From contig JAJPHA010000044.1 of assembly GCA_021325475.1 (NCBI GenBank), positions 26,328 to 90,327 on the forward strand: 64,000 nt of DNA. The letters are read 5' to 3'. This document shows, piece by piece, positions 16,672 through 25,935 of the stretch. Position 1 is the first letter of the stretch; every line of letters starts with the position of its first letter. The translations under genes and the position numbers were made by a program. Under the pieces are notes generated by a model. That model was not told where the DNA came from and did no database searches. It saw nothing but the letters and a program-made list of their open reading frames with translations. The DNA is from Rhodanobacteraceae bacterium. Lineage in GTDB: Bacteria > Pseudomonadota > Gammaproteobacteria > Xanthomonadales > Rhodanobacteraceae.

Positions 16672-17544
16672 TCACCCCATCGCGCGCAACGCGGCGATGC
16701 GTTCCTCGATCGGCGGATGGCTCAGGAACAGCCGCGCCACGCCGCTCTCGCCGGAGATGCCGAACGCCTGGAACGCCTTCGGCAACGAGCTTTCGCCGCG
16801 ATTGCCGGCCAGCGTCTGCAGCGCCGAGATCATGCCCTCGCGGCTGCCGAGCCGGGCGCCGCCGGCGTCGGCGCGGAATTCGCGCCAGCGCGAGAACCAC
16901 ATGACGATGATCGTGGCCAGCACGCCGAGTACCGTCTGCAACAGCATGACGATGAGGAAGTAGGCGAAGCCGCCGCCGCGGTCGTCGTCGCGATCGCCGC
17001 GCAGCGCGCCGTCGATGATGCCGCCGATCACGCGCGCCAGGAACATCACGAACGTGTTGAGCACGCCCTGGATCAGCGCCAGCGTGACCATGTCGCCGTT
17101 GGCGATGTGTGTGATCTCATGCCCGAGCACGGCCTCGACTTCTGTGCGATTCATGTTGCGCAGCAGGCCGGTGCTGACGGCGACGAGGGCGTGATTCCGG
17201 CTCATGCCGGTGGCGAAGGCGTTCATGTCGGGCGCGTCGTACAACGCGATTTCCGGCATGCCGATGCCGGCGTTCTGGGCGTGCCGGCGCACGGTGTCGA
17301 ACAGCCAGCGCTCGTCGGCGTCGCGCGGCTCGGCGATCACCTGCGCGCCGACCGACATCTTCGCCAGCGTCTTCGACAACGCCAGCGAGATGAACGCGCC
17401 GCCCATGCCGAACACGGCGCACCATACCAGCAATCCCTGCAGATTCATGCCGGCGACACGGTCGATGCCGAACAGCGAAACGATCACGCTCAGCACGAGC
17501 ATGATCGCGAGGTTGGTGGCGACGAACAGCAGAATGCGCAGCAT
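16672..17544 (-). CDS. htpX: Membrane zinc protease HtpX
   Basis: Inner-membrane M48 metalloprotease of envelope protein quality control. The 290-residue product has two N-terminal membrane segments (ILLFVATNLAIMLVLSVIVSLFG and GLLVWCAVFGMGGAFISLAL), NAFATGMSRNHALVAVSTGLL, the zinc site VLGHEITHIANGD (HExxH), two more membrane segments (FVMFLARVIGGIIDGAL and FLIVMLLQTVLGVLATIIVM) and FRADAGGA, which supplies the third-ligand region E-F-R-A-D. Length equals E. coli HtpX (293). It converges with fimX and is divergent from gluQRS. Confidence 0.96.
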   Translation of the reverse strand: MLRILLFVATNLAIMLVLSVIVSLFGIDRVAGMNLQGLLVWCAVFGMGGAFISLALSKTLAKMSVGAQVIAEPRDADERWLFDTVRRHAQNAGIGMPEIALYDAPDMNAFATGMSRNHALVAVSTGLLRNMNRTEVEAVLGHEITHIANGDMVTLALIQGVLNTFVMFLARVIGGIIDGALRGDRDDDRGGGFAYFLIVMLLQTVLGVLATIIVMWFSRWREFRADAGGARLGSREGMISALQTLAGNRGESSLPKAFQAFGISGESGVARLFLSHPPIEERIAALRAMG

Positions 17545-17619
17545 CGGATCCCTCGTCAGTGACTTGTTGGCGAAACCTTGGGTAAGCTCGGCCGGTTTTC
17601 AAGCACGCTCGCCCGCCCC

Positions 17620-18585
17620 GTGTCCGCGCCCGAACCTGCACCGTCCCGACCGGATCGCACCGTGTATCGCGGCCGCTTCGCGCCCTCGCCCACCGGGCCG
17701 CTGCATCTCGGTTCGCTGGTGGCGGCGCTCGGCAGTTGGCTGCGGGCGCGTGCCGCCGGCGGCGTGTGGCTGGTGCGCATGGAAGACCTCGATCCGCCGC
17801 GTGAGGTTCCCGGCGCGGCCGCTGACATCCTCGCCACGCTCGCCGCGTTCGGACTGGAATCCGACGAACCGGTGCTCCACCAGAGCCGGCGCGAGGGCAC
17901 CTATCGCGAGGCGTTCGAGCGCCTGCATCGCGCCGGTCACGTCTATCCGTGCTGGTGCAGCCGGCGCGATCTCGAACCGTGGGCCGGTCGCCATCCCGCC
18001 GCGTGCCCCGCGCCAGCCGATCCGTCGCGGCCGCCGGCGTGGCGTCTGCGTGTGCCCGACGCCGACATCGCCTTCACCGATGCCCTGTACGGCGCGCAGC
18101 ATCAGAATCTGCGCCGCGCCGTCGGCGATTTCGTGATCCGGCGCGTCGAGGGCTGGTTCGCCTATCAACTTGCCGTGGTCGTCGACGACGCCGCGCAGGG
18201 CATCAGCGAGGTCGTGCGCGGTGCCGATCTGCTCGATTCCACGCCACGCCAGATCCATCTACAACGCCTGCTCGGCCTGCCGACGCCGCAGTATCTGCAC
18301 CTGCCGCTGGTGCGCGACCGCCAGGGCCGCAAGCTGTCGAAGCAGGACCGGGCGCGACCGGTCGACCGCCGCGATCCGCTGCCGGCGCTGCGTGCGGCGC
18401 TCACGTTCCTCGGCGTGCGCGTCCGGCGCGGCGCGGGCGGCATCGACGCGCTGCTCGCCGAGGGCGTGCGTCGATTCGATCCCGCGCGGCTCGCCGCCGA
18501 CCCGCCGCCGGCCGCGCTTGGGCCGCAATCCGAGCCGTGTACAATCGGACCACGACGGCTTGGCAACCACGGGAGGGCATCATGA
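17620..18585 (+). CDS. gluQRS: Glutamyl-Q tRNA(Asp) synthetase
   Basis: A GltX paralogue lacking the anticodon-binding half; it activates glutamate and attaches it to queuosine 34 of tRNA(Asp). About 321 residues from the GTG at 17620 (E. coli 308). Motifs: FAPSPTGPLHLGSL (HIGH-type), VRMEDLDPPRE, the zinc ligands CWC...C in YPCWCSRRDLEPWAG and PAACP, DFVIRR, and KLSKQ (KMSKS-type). A longer frame from a TTG at 17578 is less likely. Its stop overlaps the phaB start as ATGA. This is an unusual neighbour: in many gammaproteobacteria gluQRS follows dksA. Confidence 0.93.
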   Translation: MSAPEPAPSRPDRTVYRGRFAPSPTGPLHLGSLVAALGSWLRARAAGGVWLVRMEDLDPPREVPGAAADILATLAAFGLESDEPVLHQSRREGTYREAFERLHRAGHVYPCWCSRRDLEPWAGRHPAACPAPADPSRPPAWRLRVPDADIAFTDALYGAQHQNLRRAVGDFVIRRVEGWFAYQLAVVVDDAAQGISEVVRGADLLDSTPRQIHLQRLLGLPTPQYLHLPLVRDRQGRKLSKQDRARPVDRRDPLPALRAALTFLGVRVRRGAGGIDALLAEGVRRFDPARLAADPPPAALGPQSEPCTIGPRRLGNHGRAS

Positions 18586-19322
18586 CGTCTCGCGTAGCAC
18601 TCGTTACCGGCGGCACCGGCGGCATCGGCACCGCCATCGTCAAACGTCTGGCTTCGCTCGGCCACAAGGTCGCGACCAACTACCGCGACGAAGCCAAGGC
18701 CAAGGCCTGGCAGCAGAAGCTAAAGGCCGAGGGGGTCGATGCGACGATCGTCCCGGGCGACGTCAGCGACACCGCCTCCGCCGAAGGCATCGTGCGCGCC
18801 GTGGAACAACGGCTCGGACCGGTGGAGATTCTGATCAACAACGCCGGCATCACCCGCGACACCACGTTCCACAAGATGACCGCGGCGCAATGGCACGAGG
18901 TCATCAACACCAATCTCAACTCCTGCTTCAACATGACCCGGCCGGTGATCGACGGCATGCGCGCGCGCAAGTGGGGACGCATCGTGCAGATCAGCTCGAT
19001 CAACGGCCAGAAGGGCCAGTACGGTCAGGCAAATTACGCCGCGTCCAAGGCCGGCATGCACGGCTTCACCATCTCGCTGGCGCAGGAGAACGCCAAGTTC
19101 GGCATCACCGTCAACACCGTGTCGCCGGGCTACGTGGCCACGGAAATGGTGATGGCCGTGCCGGAGGACGTCCGCAACAAGATCGCGGCACAGATTCCGA
19201 TCGGCCGCCTCGGCGAGCCGGACGAGATCGCCTACGCGGTCGCGTTCTTCGTCAACGAGGAGGCGCGCTGGATCACTGGCGCCAACCTGGCCATCAACGG
19301 CGGTCAATACATGGGCTGGTAG
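18582..19322 (+). CDS. phaB: Acetoacetyl-CoA reductase (PhaB type), paralogue 1
   Basis: NADPH-dependent reduction of acetoacetyl-CoA to (R)-3-hydroxybutyryl-CoA for polyhydroxyalkanoate (PHA) synthesis. The 246-residue short-chain dehydrogenase has the cofactor motif GGTGGIG (10-16), NNAGITRDTTFHKM, ISSINGQKGQYGQ with the catalytic Ser and the YAASKAG Tyr/Lys pair, and a C terminus INGGQYMGW typical of PhaB. GGGAGG precedes the ATG by 6 bases. About 57% of residues by eye are shared with the paralogue at 20436-21182. PhaR lies between the two, supporting the PHA role over fatty-acid FabG. Confidence 0.92.
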   Translation: MTSRVALVTGGTGGIGTAIVKRLASLGHKVATNYRDEAKAKAWQQKLKAEGVDATIVPGDVSDTASAEGIVRAVEQRLGPVEILINNAGITRDTTFHKMTAAQWHEVINTNLNSCFNMTRPVIDGMRARKWGRIVQISSINGQKGQYGQANYAASKAGMHGFTISLAQENAKFGITVNTVSPGYVATEMVMAVPEDVRNKIAAQIPIGRLGEPDEIAYAVAFFVNEEARWITGANLAINGGQYMGW

Positions 19323-19436
19323 CTTCCGCTCGCGCCGCGCTTGCGGCCTGTCTACCGAAGCAGGACACTGTCACGGGGCATTGCAACCGTGCATGATCGG
19401 GGCTGGGGGACACCACACCTTGAGGAGCCCATTGCC

Positions 19437-19712
19437 ATGAAAGCGAAATTCGTACTGGGCGCATTTGCGCTCGCCTTGCTCGCCGCCGGCGCCGTCGCCA
19501 AACCGCCGGCCGACAATGTCAGTCGCGCGCGTCATCCGAATCTGGCGGCCGCGCAACACCTCTCGACGGAGGCCTACGAAAAAATCCTGGCCGCGCAGCG
19601 CGCCAACGAGTTCGATCTCGGCGGCCATGCGCAGAAGGCCAAGGAACTGCTGGAACAGGTCAACCGCGAGCTCAAGGCCGCGGCGGAAGTCTCCAACGAG
19701 CACGGCCACTGA
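19437..19712 (+). CDS. Small secreted protein of unknown function
   Basis: A 91-residue protein with a clear signal peptide (MKAKFVLGAFALALLAAGAVA) and a mature part of about 70 residues that looks helical: RHPNLAAAQHLSTEAYEKI and QRANEFDLGGHAQKAKELLEQVNRELKAAAE. It resembles small periplasmic proteins widespread in proteobacteria with an NLAAAQ-x-L start and H-x-x-KA-x-x-LL pattern, but I cannot name it. TGAGGAG precedes the ATG. A strong hairpin follows its stop. Confidence 0.8.
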   Translation: MKAKFVLGAFALALLAAGAVAKPPADNVSRARHPNLAAAQHLSTEAYEKILAAQRANEFDLGGHAQKAKELLEQVNRELKAAAEVSNEHGH

Positions 19713-19718
19713 TCGTTC

Positions 19719-19750
19719 GGCGCAGGACCTGTGGCTGCCGGTCCTGCGCC
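19719..19750 (+). terminator. Hairpin terminator after the small secreted protein gene
   Basis: Perfect 11-bp stem GGCGCAGGACC / GGTCCTGCGCC with a 10-base loop, starting 7 bases after the stop codon and followed by TTCCCT. The weak T-run makes intrinsic termination likely but not certain. Confidence 0.6.
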
Positions 19751-19821
19751 TTCCCTGCCCCGCCATTTGCTGCGCAGCAATCCCGCTGGTGCGGCGCCGC
19801 ACATTCTGCTAACTTTGCCGC

Positions 19822-20307
19822 ATGGCACAAGTGCGCATCATCAAGAAATACCCGAACCGTCGGCTGTACGACACCGAGATTTCGAGCTACATCACGCTCG
19901 AGGAAGTGCGTCAGCTCGTGCTCGACGGCGAGGAGCTCGAGGTCCGCGACGCCAAGACCGGCGAGGACCTCACCCGCTCGGTGCTGCTGCAGATCATCGC
20001 CGAGCACGAGGAGACCGGGCAGCCGATGTTCACCACCCAGCTGCTGTCGCAGATCATCCGCTTCTACGGCGACTCGATGCAGGGCTTCATGGGCAGCTAT
20101 CTCGAGAAGAGCCTGCAGATCTTCCTCGACCAGCAGCAGAAGTTCCGCAGCCAGCTCAACAACATCCTTGGCCAGACGCCCTGGTCGATGCTGAACGAAC
20201 TCACCGAACGCAACATGGATTTGTGGAAATCGGTGCAGGAAGGCTTCCTCAACGCGGCGGCGGGATCGGCCAAGGCCAAGTCCGACGGCAAGGAACCGAA
20301 GGCCTGA
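19822..20307 (+). CDS. phaR: PHA synthesis repressor PhaR
   Basis: PhaR senses PHA granules and represses phasin and PHA genes. The 161-residue protein has the highly conserved N-terminal DNA-binding domain (IKKYPNRRLYDTEISSYITLEEV) and a central VLLQIIAEHEETGQPMFTTQLL segment, both diagnostic. The C-terminal part is helical and Gln-rich (FLDQQQKFRSQL) and is thought to bind polymer. It sits between the two phaB paralogues. No phaC, phaA or phasin gene is present in this window. Confidence 0.95.
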   Translation: MAQVRIIKKYPNRRLYDTEISSYITLEEVRQLVLDGEELEVRDAKTGEDLTRSVLLQIIAEHEETGQPMFTTQLLSQIIRFYGDSMQGFMGSYLEKSLQIFLDQQQKFRSQLNNILGQTPWSMLNELTERNMDLWKSVQEGFLNAAAGSAKAKSDGKEPKA

Positions 20308-20320
20308 GCGCCGCCGGCGT

Positions 20321-20348
20321 TTGACAGCGCCCCACTTGCTGCTACCAT
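20321..20348 (+). promoter_or_regulatory. Predicted promoter of the second phaB
   Basis: Perfect TTGACA at 20321-20326, then 16 bases, then TACCAT (20343-20348). It lies about 88 bases before the phaB start and 14 bases after the phaR stop, so the second phaB can be expressed separately. The long leader may hold a PhaR site, but I cannot identify one. Confidence 0.45.
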
Positions 20349-20435
20349 CGCGCGCTTGTTGCGCCGCGCCATCGTGGGCGACGCAATAACGCAAGCCGTT
20401 TTCGTGATCGCGAGCATCCAGAGGAATCCCACTCC

Positions 20436-21182
20436 ATGACGACACGTGTAGCGCTGGTGACCGGCGGTATCGGCGGTCTGGGTACGGAAATCTGCAAGCA
20501 CCTGGCGCGTTCGGGCCGGCGCGTGATCGCGGCGGATCTGGCGAGCCGCACGGAACGGGTCGCCGAATTCGAGCGCGAGGTCGCGGCGTACGACGGCGCG
20601 ATCCGCTTCGAGCCGATCAACGTCGCCGACTTCGATGCCTGCGCGGCGACGGTCAGGACGGTCGAGGCGAACTACGGCCCGATCGACATTCTGGTCAACG
20701 CCGCCGGCATCACCCGCGACACCACCCTGCGCAAGATGGCGCCGGCGCATTGGCGCGACGTGGTCGAGATCAATCTCAGCGGCGTGTTCAACACCTGCCG
20801 CAACGTGGTCGAGGGCATGAGCGAGCGCGGCTTCGGCCGCATCGTCAACATCTCCTCGGTGAACGGCCAGACCGGCCAATTCGGGCAGACCAACTACTCC
20901 GCGGCGAAGGCCGGCATGCACGGCTTCACCATGGCGCTCGCCCGCGAGGTCGCGCGCAAGGGCGTCACCGTCAACAGCGTCTCGCCGGGCTACTGCCGCA
21001 CGGCGATGGTGGCGGCGATCCCGGAGAACATCCGCAACCAGATCATCGCCAACATCCCGGTCGGCCGGCTCGGCGAGCCGTCGGAGGTGGCGCGCGTCGT
21101 GGATTTTCTCTGCGCCGACGAATCCGGCTTCATCACCGGCGCCAACATCCCGGTGAACGGCGGCTATTTCATGGATTTCTGA
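20436..21182 (+). CDS. phaB: Acetoacetyl-CoA reductase (PhaB type), paralogue 2
   Basis: A second short-chain dehydrogenase of the PhaB group, 248 residues: cofactor motif GGIGGLG, NAAGITRDTTLRKM, ISSVNGQTGQFGQ, catalytic YSAAKAG and C terminus VNGGYFMDF. Closely related to paralogue 1 throughout, so local duplication or an old paralogue pair is likely. It differs at the region following the cofactor loop (AADLASRTERVAEF against NYRDEAKAKAW), where NADPH/NADH preference is set, so the two could use different cofactors. This is an inference. Confidence 0.9.
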   Translation: MTTRVALVTGGIGGLGTEICKHLARSGRRVIAADLASRTERVAEFEREVAAYDGAIRFEPINVADFDACAATVRTVEANYGPIDILVNAAGITRDTTLRKMAPAHWRDVVEINLSGVFNTCRNVVEGMSERGFGRIVNISSVNGQTGQFGQTNYSAAKAGMHGFTMALAREVARKGVTVNSVSPGYCRTAMVAAIPENIRNQIIANIPVGRLGEPSEVARVVDFLCADESGFITGANIPVNGGYFMDF

Positions 21183-21214
21183 GGCGGCTCCCGCCGGACC
21201 GGAAGCCGCCTCTA
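21181..21214. terminator. Bidirectional hairpin between convergent genes
   Basis: Stem GAGGCGGCT with AGCCGCCTC overlaps the phaB stop and the stop of the converging gene. No T-run on either side, so factor-independent termination is uncertain. Confidence 0.4.
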
Positions 21215-22246
21215 CCAGTTGTAGCCGTCGGCGAAGATCACATCGTCGCCGAAACCGTTGCGGGTGCAATCGCTGACCGTGTACACGGTACCGAGCGGCA
21301 TCACGTCGAAATCGCCGAGGGCGACGCCGAACAGGGAATGCGAGTCGATGGCGATGTCGGGGTCGGTCCACTGGTGGACGGTGAACAGGCCGTCGTCCGC
21401 AGTGAGCGGCACGCTGCCGCCGTCCGACAGGAACATGCCGTACTTCTTGAGCGTGCGCAGGATCACCTGCGCGGCGGCGTTGTAGCCGCTGATGTCGAAA
21501 TTGGCGCGCAGCCGGAGTCGCGCACCGTAGGGAATCGCGTTCGCCGGGCCGCTGGGACCGCCGTAATGGCTGGCCGGGTGCACGAAGCTGTTCGCGCGCA
21601 TACGCGGGTTCGGCAGGACGAAACGGATCGCGTGGCCGAGGTCACCGTTGGTCACCTGCATCGCCGCGTACACCTCGTCCGGACTGAAGATCAACGGCGC
21701 CATCGGAAAACCTGCCGCATCCGCGCTGGTGCAGCCATCGCCGCGTCCGTCGGGTGGATACACCAGATTGAGATGCCACTTCACCAGACAGAGCGAATTC
21801 AGTCCGCTCGTGTCGATGGAGGTCGCAAAGGATTCGTACAGGGTGTCGCCGGCGACGATGAACAGATGGCAATCGTTGTTGGCGTAGTCGCAGGTATAGT
21901 CGGTCGATCCCTCGATCGCCCCGATCGATGGGACAGGCACGCCGTAACCGGTGTCGCAATCCGGGAGATAGTAACCCTGCTCCTGCACCAGCGGCTGCTG
22001 CGTGACGCCACCCCAGGAGGCATACACCCTGTGCATGGAGAAATCGATCTGGAAGGCGGTGGTGCCGGTGCCCCAGCCGATGCTCGCGGCGGTCATGGTC
22101 GCGGAGTTCGGGTCCGGCGTCAGCGCGGAGATGTCCTGATACCACACCGCGCCCGCCGGGAAACGCGGCACATCGCGCGGTGGCGGCGTCTGCGCCTGGA
22201 CCAGGGTCGCCAACACGTACAACGCCAGCGGAATCGAAGCGCGCAT
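21212..22246 (-). CDS. Secreted protein with C-terminal IFADGY tag, unknown function
   Basis: A 344-residue secreted protein with a signal peptide (MRASIPLALYVLATLVQAQ). It contains Trp/Tyr-rich segments such as ASIGWGTGTTAFQIDFSM and conserved-looking cysteines (PDCDTGYG, DYTCDYANNDCHLF). HPASHYGGPSG and YGARLRLRANFDISGY are typical of extracellular proteins of this lineage, but no catalytic family is recognised. It ends GFGDDVIFADGYNW, the same tag as the beta-helix protein at 9807-11138 (IFADGF). GGAGGGGG precedes the ATG. It is last in the minus-strand run from ugd. Confidence 0.75.
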   Translation of the reverse strand: MRASIPLALYVLATLVQAQTPPPRDVPRFPAGAVWYQDISALTPDPNSATMTAASIGWGTGTTAFQIDFSMHRVYASWGGVTQQPLVQEQGYYLPDCDTGYGVPVPSIGAIEGSTDYTCDYANNDCHLFIVAGDTLYESFATSIDTSGLNSLCLVKWHLNLVYPPDGRGDGCTSADAAGFPMAPLIFSPDEVYAAMQVTNGDLGHAIRFVLPNPRMRANSFVHPASHYGGPSGPANAIPYGARLRLRANFDISGYNAAAQVILRTLKKYGMFLSDGGSVPLTADDGLFTVHQWTDPDIAIDSHSLFGVALGDFDVMPLGTVYTVSDCTRNGFGDDVIFADGYNW

Positions 22247-22322
22247 AGCTATCCCCCTCCATGACTCAGTCTATGGCATGCGCCGTGATCATTTCGTGTG
22301 CCGCGTCACGTCGACGCTAGCA

Positions 22323-22853
22323 TCACCACACCAGATCCGCCGGCACGTCGTCGTCCGCCGGCGCGGCGGGGTCGCACAGCAGGACCAGCGCCTCGGGCTG
22401 GATCGCCTGCGCCTGCAGGGCCACGTCGCGTTCGACCAGCAGATACCTTCCGGCCAGTTGCACCACGGCGAGTTCGCCGCGATTGAGCCGCGCGAGCTGT
22501 TCCGGCGTGCAGTACACGCGGCGGATCTTGCCGCCGTGCGGAAAATGCCGTGGCAGGTCGGCGTCGGCCGCATTGAGCGCACGGCCGGCGAGCAGCGCGG
22601 CGAGTTTCTGCTTGCGTTCCTTCTTCTCGCGCGCCAGCCGCTCGGCCTCGCGCCGCGCGGTTTCGCGCTCCTGCTTTTCCCGCTGCGCGCGCAACGCCCA
22701 GGCGCGGGCCAGATCCATCTCCGCGCCGTCGCGGCGAGCGGGCTGCGCCCGCGGTGCCGGCGTCGAGGCCGGTCGTGCGGAGGCGGCGGCGGGTTTCTTC
22801 AGGCGGTCGGCGAGACCGCTCTTCAGCAACTGATCGCGCAACGATTCGGACAT
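22323..22853 (-). CDS. DUF2058 family protein (YaiL-like)
   Basis: A 176-residue cytoplasmic protein of the DUF2058/YaiL group, annotated in relatives as nucleoprotein or polynucleotide-associated. The N terminus MSESLRDQLLKSGL is the conserved start, followed by a strongly charged coiled coil (QREKQERETARREAERLAREKKERKQK, residues about 58-85) and a C-terminal domain with HFPHGGKIRRVYCTPEQLARLNRGELAVVQLAGRYLLV. The biochemical role is not established. Downstream of slyX by 78 bases. Confidence 0.85.
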   Translation of the reverse strand: MSESLRDQLLKSGLADRLKKPAAASARPASTPAPRAQPARRDGAEMDLARAWALRAQREKQERETARREAERLAREKKERKQKLAALLAGRALNAADADLPRHFPHGGKIRRVYCTPEQLARLNRGELAVVQLAGRYLLVERDVALQAQAIQPEALVLLCDPAAPADDDVPADLVW

Positions 22854-22931
22854 GGCGGTGCGTCGGCGAAGCGGATGCGAACAGGAACCGGAGGCGTTCG
22901 GCGGTGGTTGCGTCGGCTCCCCGCGCCGCCG

Positions 22932-23147
22932 TCAATAATGCGGCGGTGGCGGTTCCTCGGCAACGTCGTGACTCAAGCCGATCTTGATCTGCACGAGCTC
23001 GCCGCGCAGCGCCTCGAATTCGCGCCGCAGCTCCATGATCGTGCGCTCGTGCGCGACGACCGTCGCGTCGAGCGCCTGCGTGGTCTGCTCGAGGAAGGCG
23101 ATGCGCACTTCCAGTTCGGTCAGGCGTTGGTCCAGAGATGTGCTCAT
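22932..23147 (-). CDS. slyX: SlyX family protein
   Basis: A 71-residue coiled-coil protein: LDQRLTELEVRIAFLEQTTQAL and LRREFEALRGELVQIK form heptads, and the terminal PPPPHY is the family hallmark. The function of SlyX is unknown; it was named from its position near slyD in E. coli. Here it follows a nucleotide-sugar dehydrogenase gene by 6 bases. Confidence 0.92.
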   Translation of the reverse strand: MSTSLDQRLTELEVRIAFLEQTTQALDATVVAHERTIMELRREFEALRGELVQIKIGLSHDVAEEPPPPHY

Positions 23148-23153
23148 CGGCTT

Positions 23154-24437
23154 CTACAGGCGGCCATCGACGGCTTCGGCGGGCAGGACGTACTTGACGT
23201 CGTAGAGTACCGCATTGCGCTTGGCGAAGGCACGGATCCCGGCCACGCCGAGCTCGCGGAATTCGCGGTGGGCGACGGCGACGACGACGGCATCGTACGC
23301 CTCCGGTGCGGGCCGCGACACCGGCCGGATGCCGCATTCGCGCTCGCACGCGTCGGGGTCGGCGTGCGGATCGTACACGTCCACCTGCGCATGACAGGCG
23401 CGCAACTCCTCGACGATCTCGCGCACGCGGGTGTTGCGCAAGTCCGGGCAGTTCTCCTTGAACGTGATGCCGAGCACCAGCACGCGGCTGCCGACGACGT
23501 TGATCTGCTTGAGCGCCATCAGCCGCAGCACCTGCGCGCTGACGTAGGCGCTCATGCCCTCGTTGATGCGCCGCGCGGCGCTGATCAGCTCGGGATGGAG
23601 CCGAACTTCCTGCGCCTTGTGGATCAGATAGTACGGATCCACGCCGATGCAATGCCCGCCGACCAGGCCGGGCGTGAACGGCAGGAAATTCCATTTCGTC
23701 GCCGCCGCCTTCAACACCTGTTCGGTATCGATGCCGAGACGCGCGAAGATCAGCGCCAGTTCGTTCATCAGCGCGATGTTGACGTCGCGCTGGGTGTTCT
23801 CGATCGCCTTCGCCGCCTCGGCGACACGGATGCTCGGCGCGCGGTAGGTGCCGGCGCGGATGATGCGCCGGTACAGCGCGTCGACGAACGCGGCGGCCTC
23901 CGGCGTCGAGCCCGACGTCACCTTGACGATGTCCGCGAGCCGGTGCGCCCGGTCGCCCGGATTGATCCGCTCGGGGCTGTAGCCGACGAAGAAATCCGCA
24001 TTCAGCCGCAGCCCCGAGGCGCGTTCCAGCGCCGGCACGCAGACTTCCTCGGTCGCGCCGGGATACACGGTGGATTCGTAGATCACCACCGTGCCGCGAC
24101 CGAGCACGCGCCCGACCGCCTCGCTCGCCGCCACCAGCGGCGCCAGGTCCGGCCACTTGTGCGGGGTCACCGGCGTCGGCACGGCGACGATGTATACATT
24201 GCAACCTTGCAGTTCGGCGGCGTCCGCGCTGAAGCGCAGCCGCGTCGCCTCGGCGAGTTCCGCCGCGCCGAGCTCGCCGGTGCCGTCGCGCCCGCCGCGC
24301 AGTTCGGCCACGCGCGCCGCGTCGGTGTCGAAGCCGAGCGTGGGGAATTCGCGGCCGAGCGCCACGGCCAGCGGCAGCCCGACATAGCCGAGACCGAGCA
24401 CGGCGATGCGCGCCTGCTCCAGCGCGAGGAAACTCAT
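23154..24437 (-). CDS. Nucleotide-sugar dehydrogenase, WbpA/TviB type
   Basis: NAD-dependent four-electron oxidation of a UDP-sugar, probably UDP-N-acetylglucosamine or -galactosamine, to the uronic acid for O-antigen or capsule. 427 residues: N-terminal Rossmann fold [43 protein letters not shown], central [13 protein letters not shown] and KVTSGSTPE, catalytic Cys in [12 protein letters not shown], and the C-terminal Rossmann domain from [17 protein letters not shown]. The [11 protein letters not shown] form separates it from UDP-glucose dehydrogenases (GSCFPKD). Its ATG overlaps the ugd stop (ATGA). Substrate not certain; both tviB and wbpA names would fit. Confidence 0.88.
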   Translation of the reverse strand: MSFLALEQARIAVLGLGYVGLPLAVALGREFPTLGFDTDAARVAELRGGRDGTGELGAAELAEATRLRFSADAAELQGCNVYIVAVPTPVTPHKWPDLAPLVAASEAVGRVLGRGTVVIYESTVYPGATEEVCVPALERASGLRLNADFFVGYSPERINPGDRAHRLADIVKVTSGSTPEAAAFVDALYRRIIRAGTYRAPSIRVAEAAKAIENTQRDVNIALMNELALIFARLGIDTEQVLKAAATKWNFLPFTPGLVGGHCIGVDPYYLIHKAQEVRLHPELISAARRINEGMSAYVSAQVLRLMALKQINVVGSRVLVLGITFKENCPDLRNTRVREIVEELRACHAQVDVYDPHADPDACERECGIRPVSRPAPEAYDAVVVAVAHREFRELGVAGIRAFAKRNAVLYDVKYVLPAEAVDGRL

Positions 24438-25786
24438 GCGTGCGCACCCGCGCGACGCACGCTGCGACCGCGGCCGATGCCGTAATAGGCGATGCCCGCA
24501 GCCTCGACCGCGCTCGGTTCGTAGATGTTGCGGCCGTCGAAGATCACTGGCATGCGCAGGCTGGCGCGGATGCGGGCAAAGTCCGGACTCCAGAACGCCT
24601 TCCACTCGGTGACGATGGCCAGCGCATCGGCGCCGTCGAGCGCGGCGTAGGCCTCATCGCAGAGCACGAGGTCGCCGCGTTTGCCGTACAGGCGGCGCGC
24701 CTCGTTGCGCGCCTCGGGATCGTAGGCGCGCACGCGTGCGCCGGCGGCCCACAACTGTTCGAGCAGCCGGCGACTCGGCGCCTCGCGCATGTCGTCCGTG
24801 TTCGGCTTGAACGCGAGTCCCCACACGGCGAAGGTCTTGCCGCCGAGCGCGCCGTCGAAATGGCGGTGGATGAGCTCGAACAGCTTTTCCTTCTGCGCCC
24901 GATTGACCGCCTCGACCGCGGTGAGCAGGCGCGCCTCGTAGGCGTGGCCGCGCGCCATGCGCTCGAGCGCCTGGACGTCCTTGGGAAAGCACGAACCGCC
25001 GTAGCCGGCGCCCGGATAGATGAACGAGTAGCCGATGCGCGGATCCGAGCCGATGCCATGGCGCACGAGCTCGATGTCCGCGCCGACGCGTTCGGCGATG
25101 TTGGCCATCTCGTTCATGAAACTGATCTTGGTCGCGAGCATCGCGTTGGCGGCGTACTTGGTCAGCTCGGCCGAACGCGCGTCCATCAGCACGATGCGTT
25201 CGTGGTTGCGATTGAACGGCGCGTACAGCGTCTTCAGCGCCTCGACCGCGCGCGGGCTGTCGGCGCCGATGATGATCCGGTCCGGTCGCATGCAGTCCTT
25301 GACCGCGTCGCCTTCCTTCAGGAATTCCGGGTTGGAAACGACGTCGAATTCGACGGCCGCGCCGCGCGCGGCCAGTTCCGCGGCGATGGTCTCGCGCACG
25401 CGGTCCGCGGTGCCCACCGGCACCGTGGATTTGTTGACGACGATGCCGTAGCGATCGAGATGGCGGCCGATGGTACGCGCGACCGTGAGCACGTGGGACA
25501 GGTCGGCGCTGCCGTCCTCGTCTGGCGGCGTGCCGACGGCGATGAACAGCAGTTGGCCGTGCGCGATCGCGGCGGCGGCATCGGTCGTGAAGCGCAGGCG
25601 GCCGGCGCCGCGGTTGGCGGCGACCAGTTCGGCGAGGCCCGGTTCGAAGATCGGCATCTCGCCGCGATCGAGGCCGGCGATCTTCGCCGCATCGACATCG
25701 ACGCAGACCACTTCGTTGCCGACTTCCGCCAGACACGTGCCGGTGACGAGACCGACGTAGCCGGTGCCGAAGATGGTGATACGCAT
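24434..25786 (-). CDS. ugd: UDP-glucose 6-dehydrogenase
   Basis: Oxidises UDP-glucose to UDP-glucuronate for exopolysaccharide or lipid modification. 450 residues: [72 protein letters not shown], catalytic Cys in [13 protein letters not shown], and [15 protein letters not shown] in the C-terminal domain. The ATG at 25786 is chosen because upstream extension runs into non-coding sequence. It leads a minus-strand run ugd, wbpA/tviB-like, slyX, DUF2058, secreted protein. Confidence 0.96.
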   Translation of the reverse strand: MRITIFGTGYVGLVTGTCLAEVGNEVVCVDVDAAKIAGLDRGEMPIFEPGLAELVAANRGAGRLRFTTDAAAAIAHGQLLFIAVGTPPDEDGSADLSHVLTVARTIGRHLDRYGIVVNKSTVPVGTADRVRETIAAELAARGAAVEFDVVSNPEFLKEGDAVKDCMRPDRIIIGADSPRAVEALKTLYAPFNRNHERIVLMDARSAELTKYAANAMLATKISFMNEMANIAERVGADIELVRHGIGSDPRIGYSFIYPGAGYGGSCFPKDVQALERMARGHAYEARLLTAVEAVNRAQKEKLFELIHRHFDGALGGKTFAVWGLAFKPNTDDMREAPSRRLLEQLWAAGARVRAYDPEARNEARRLYGKRGDLVLCDEAYAALDGADALAIVTEWKAFWSPDFARIRASLRMPVIFDGRNIYEPSAVEAAGIAYYGIGRGRSVRRAGAHA

Positions 25787-25860
25787 GCCGATTCCCGCAG
25801 CGCGACAGGGACGCGCATTGTATGCAATCCGGCGGACAAAAGTGCGCGCAGCGGCCGGAC

Positions 25861-25892
25861 GAAAAAAAGAGGCGCGGATCGCTCCGCGCCTC
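25861..25892 (-). terminator. Intrinsic terminator downstream of fkpA
   Basis: On the minus strand the perfect 10-bp stem GAGGCGCGGA / TCCGCGCCTC with a 4-base loop is followed by TTTTTTTC, a textbook intrinsic terminator. It would stop transcription from the FKBP gene before ugd. Confidence 0.85.
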
Positions 25893-25935
25893 GTGGGTAC
25901 CGTGCCGTGACGCTCGGGGAAACTTCTGATCAAGT

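Noticed and set aside
21212-22262. A shifted minus-strand reading frame across the tagged secreted protein
   Set aside because: Only the annotated frame gives a signal peptide, a ribosome site and the IFADGY end.
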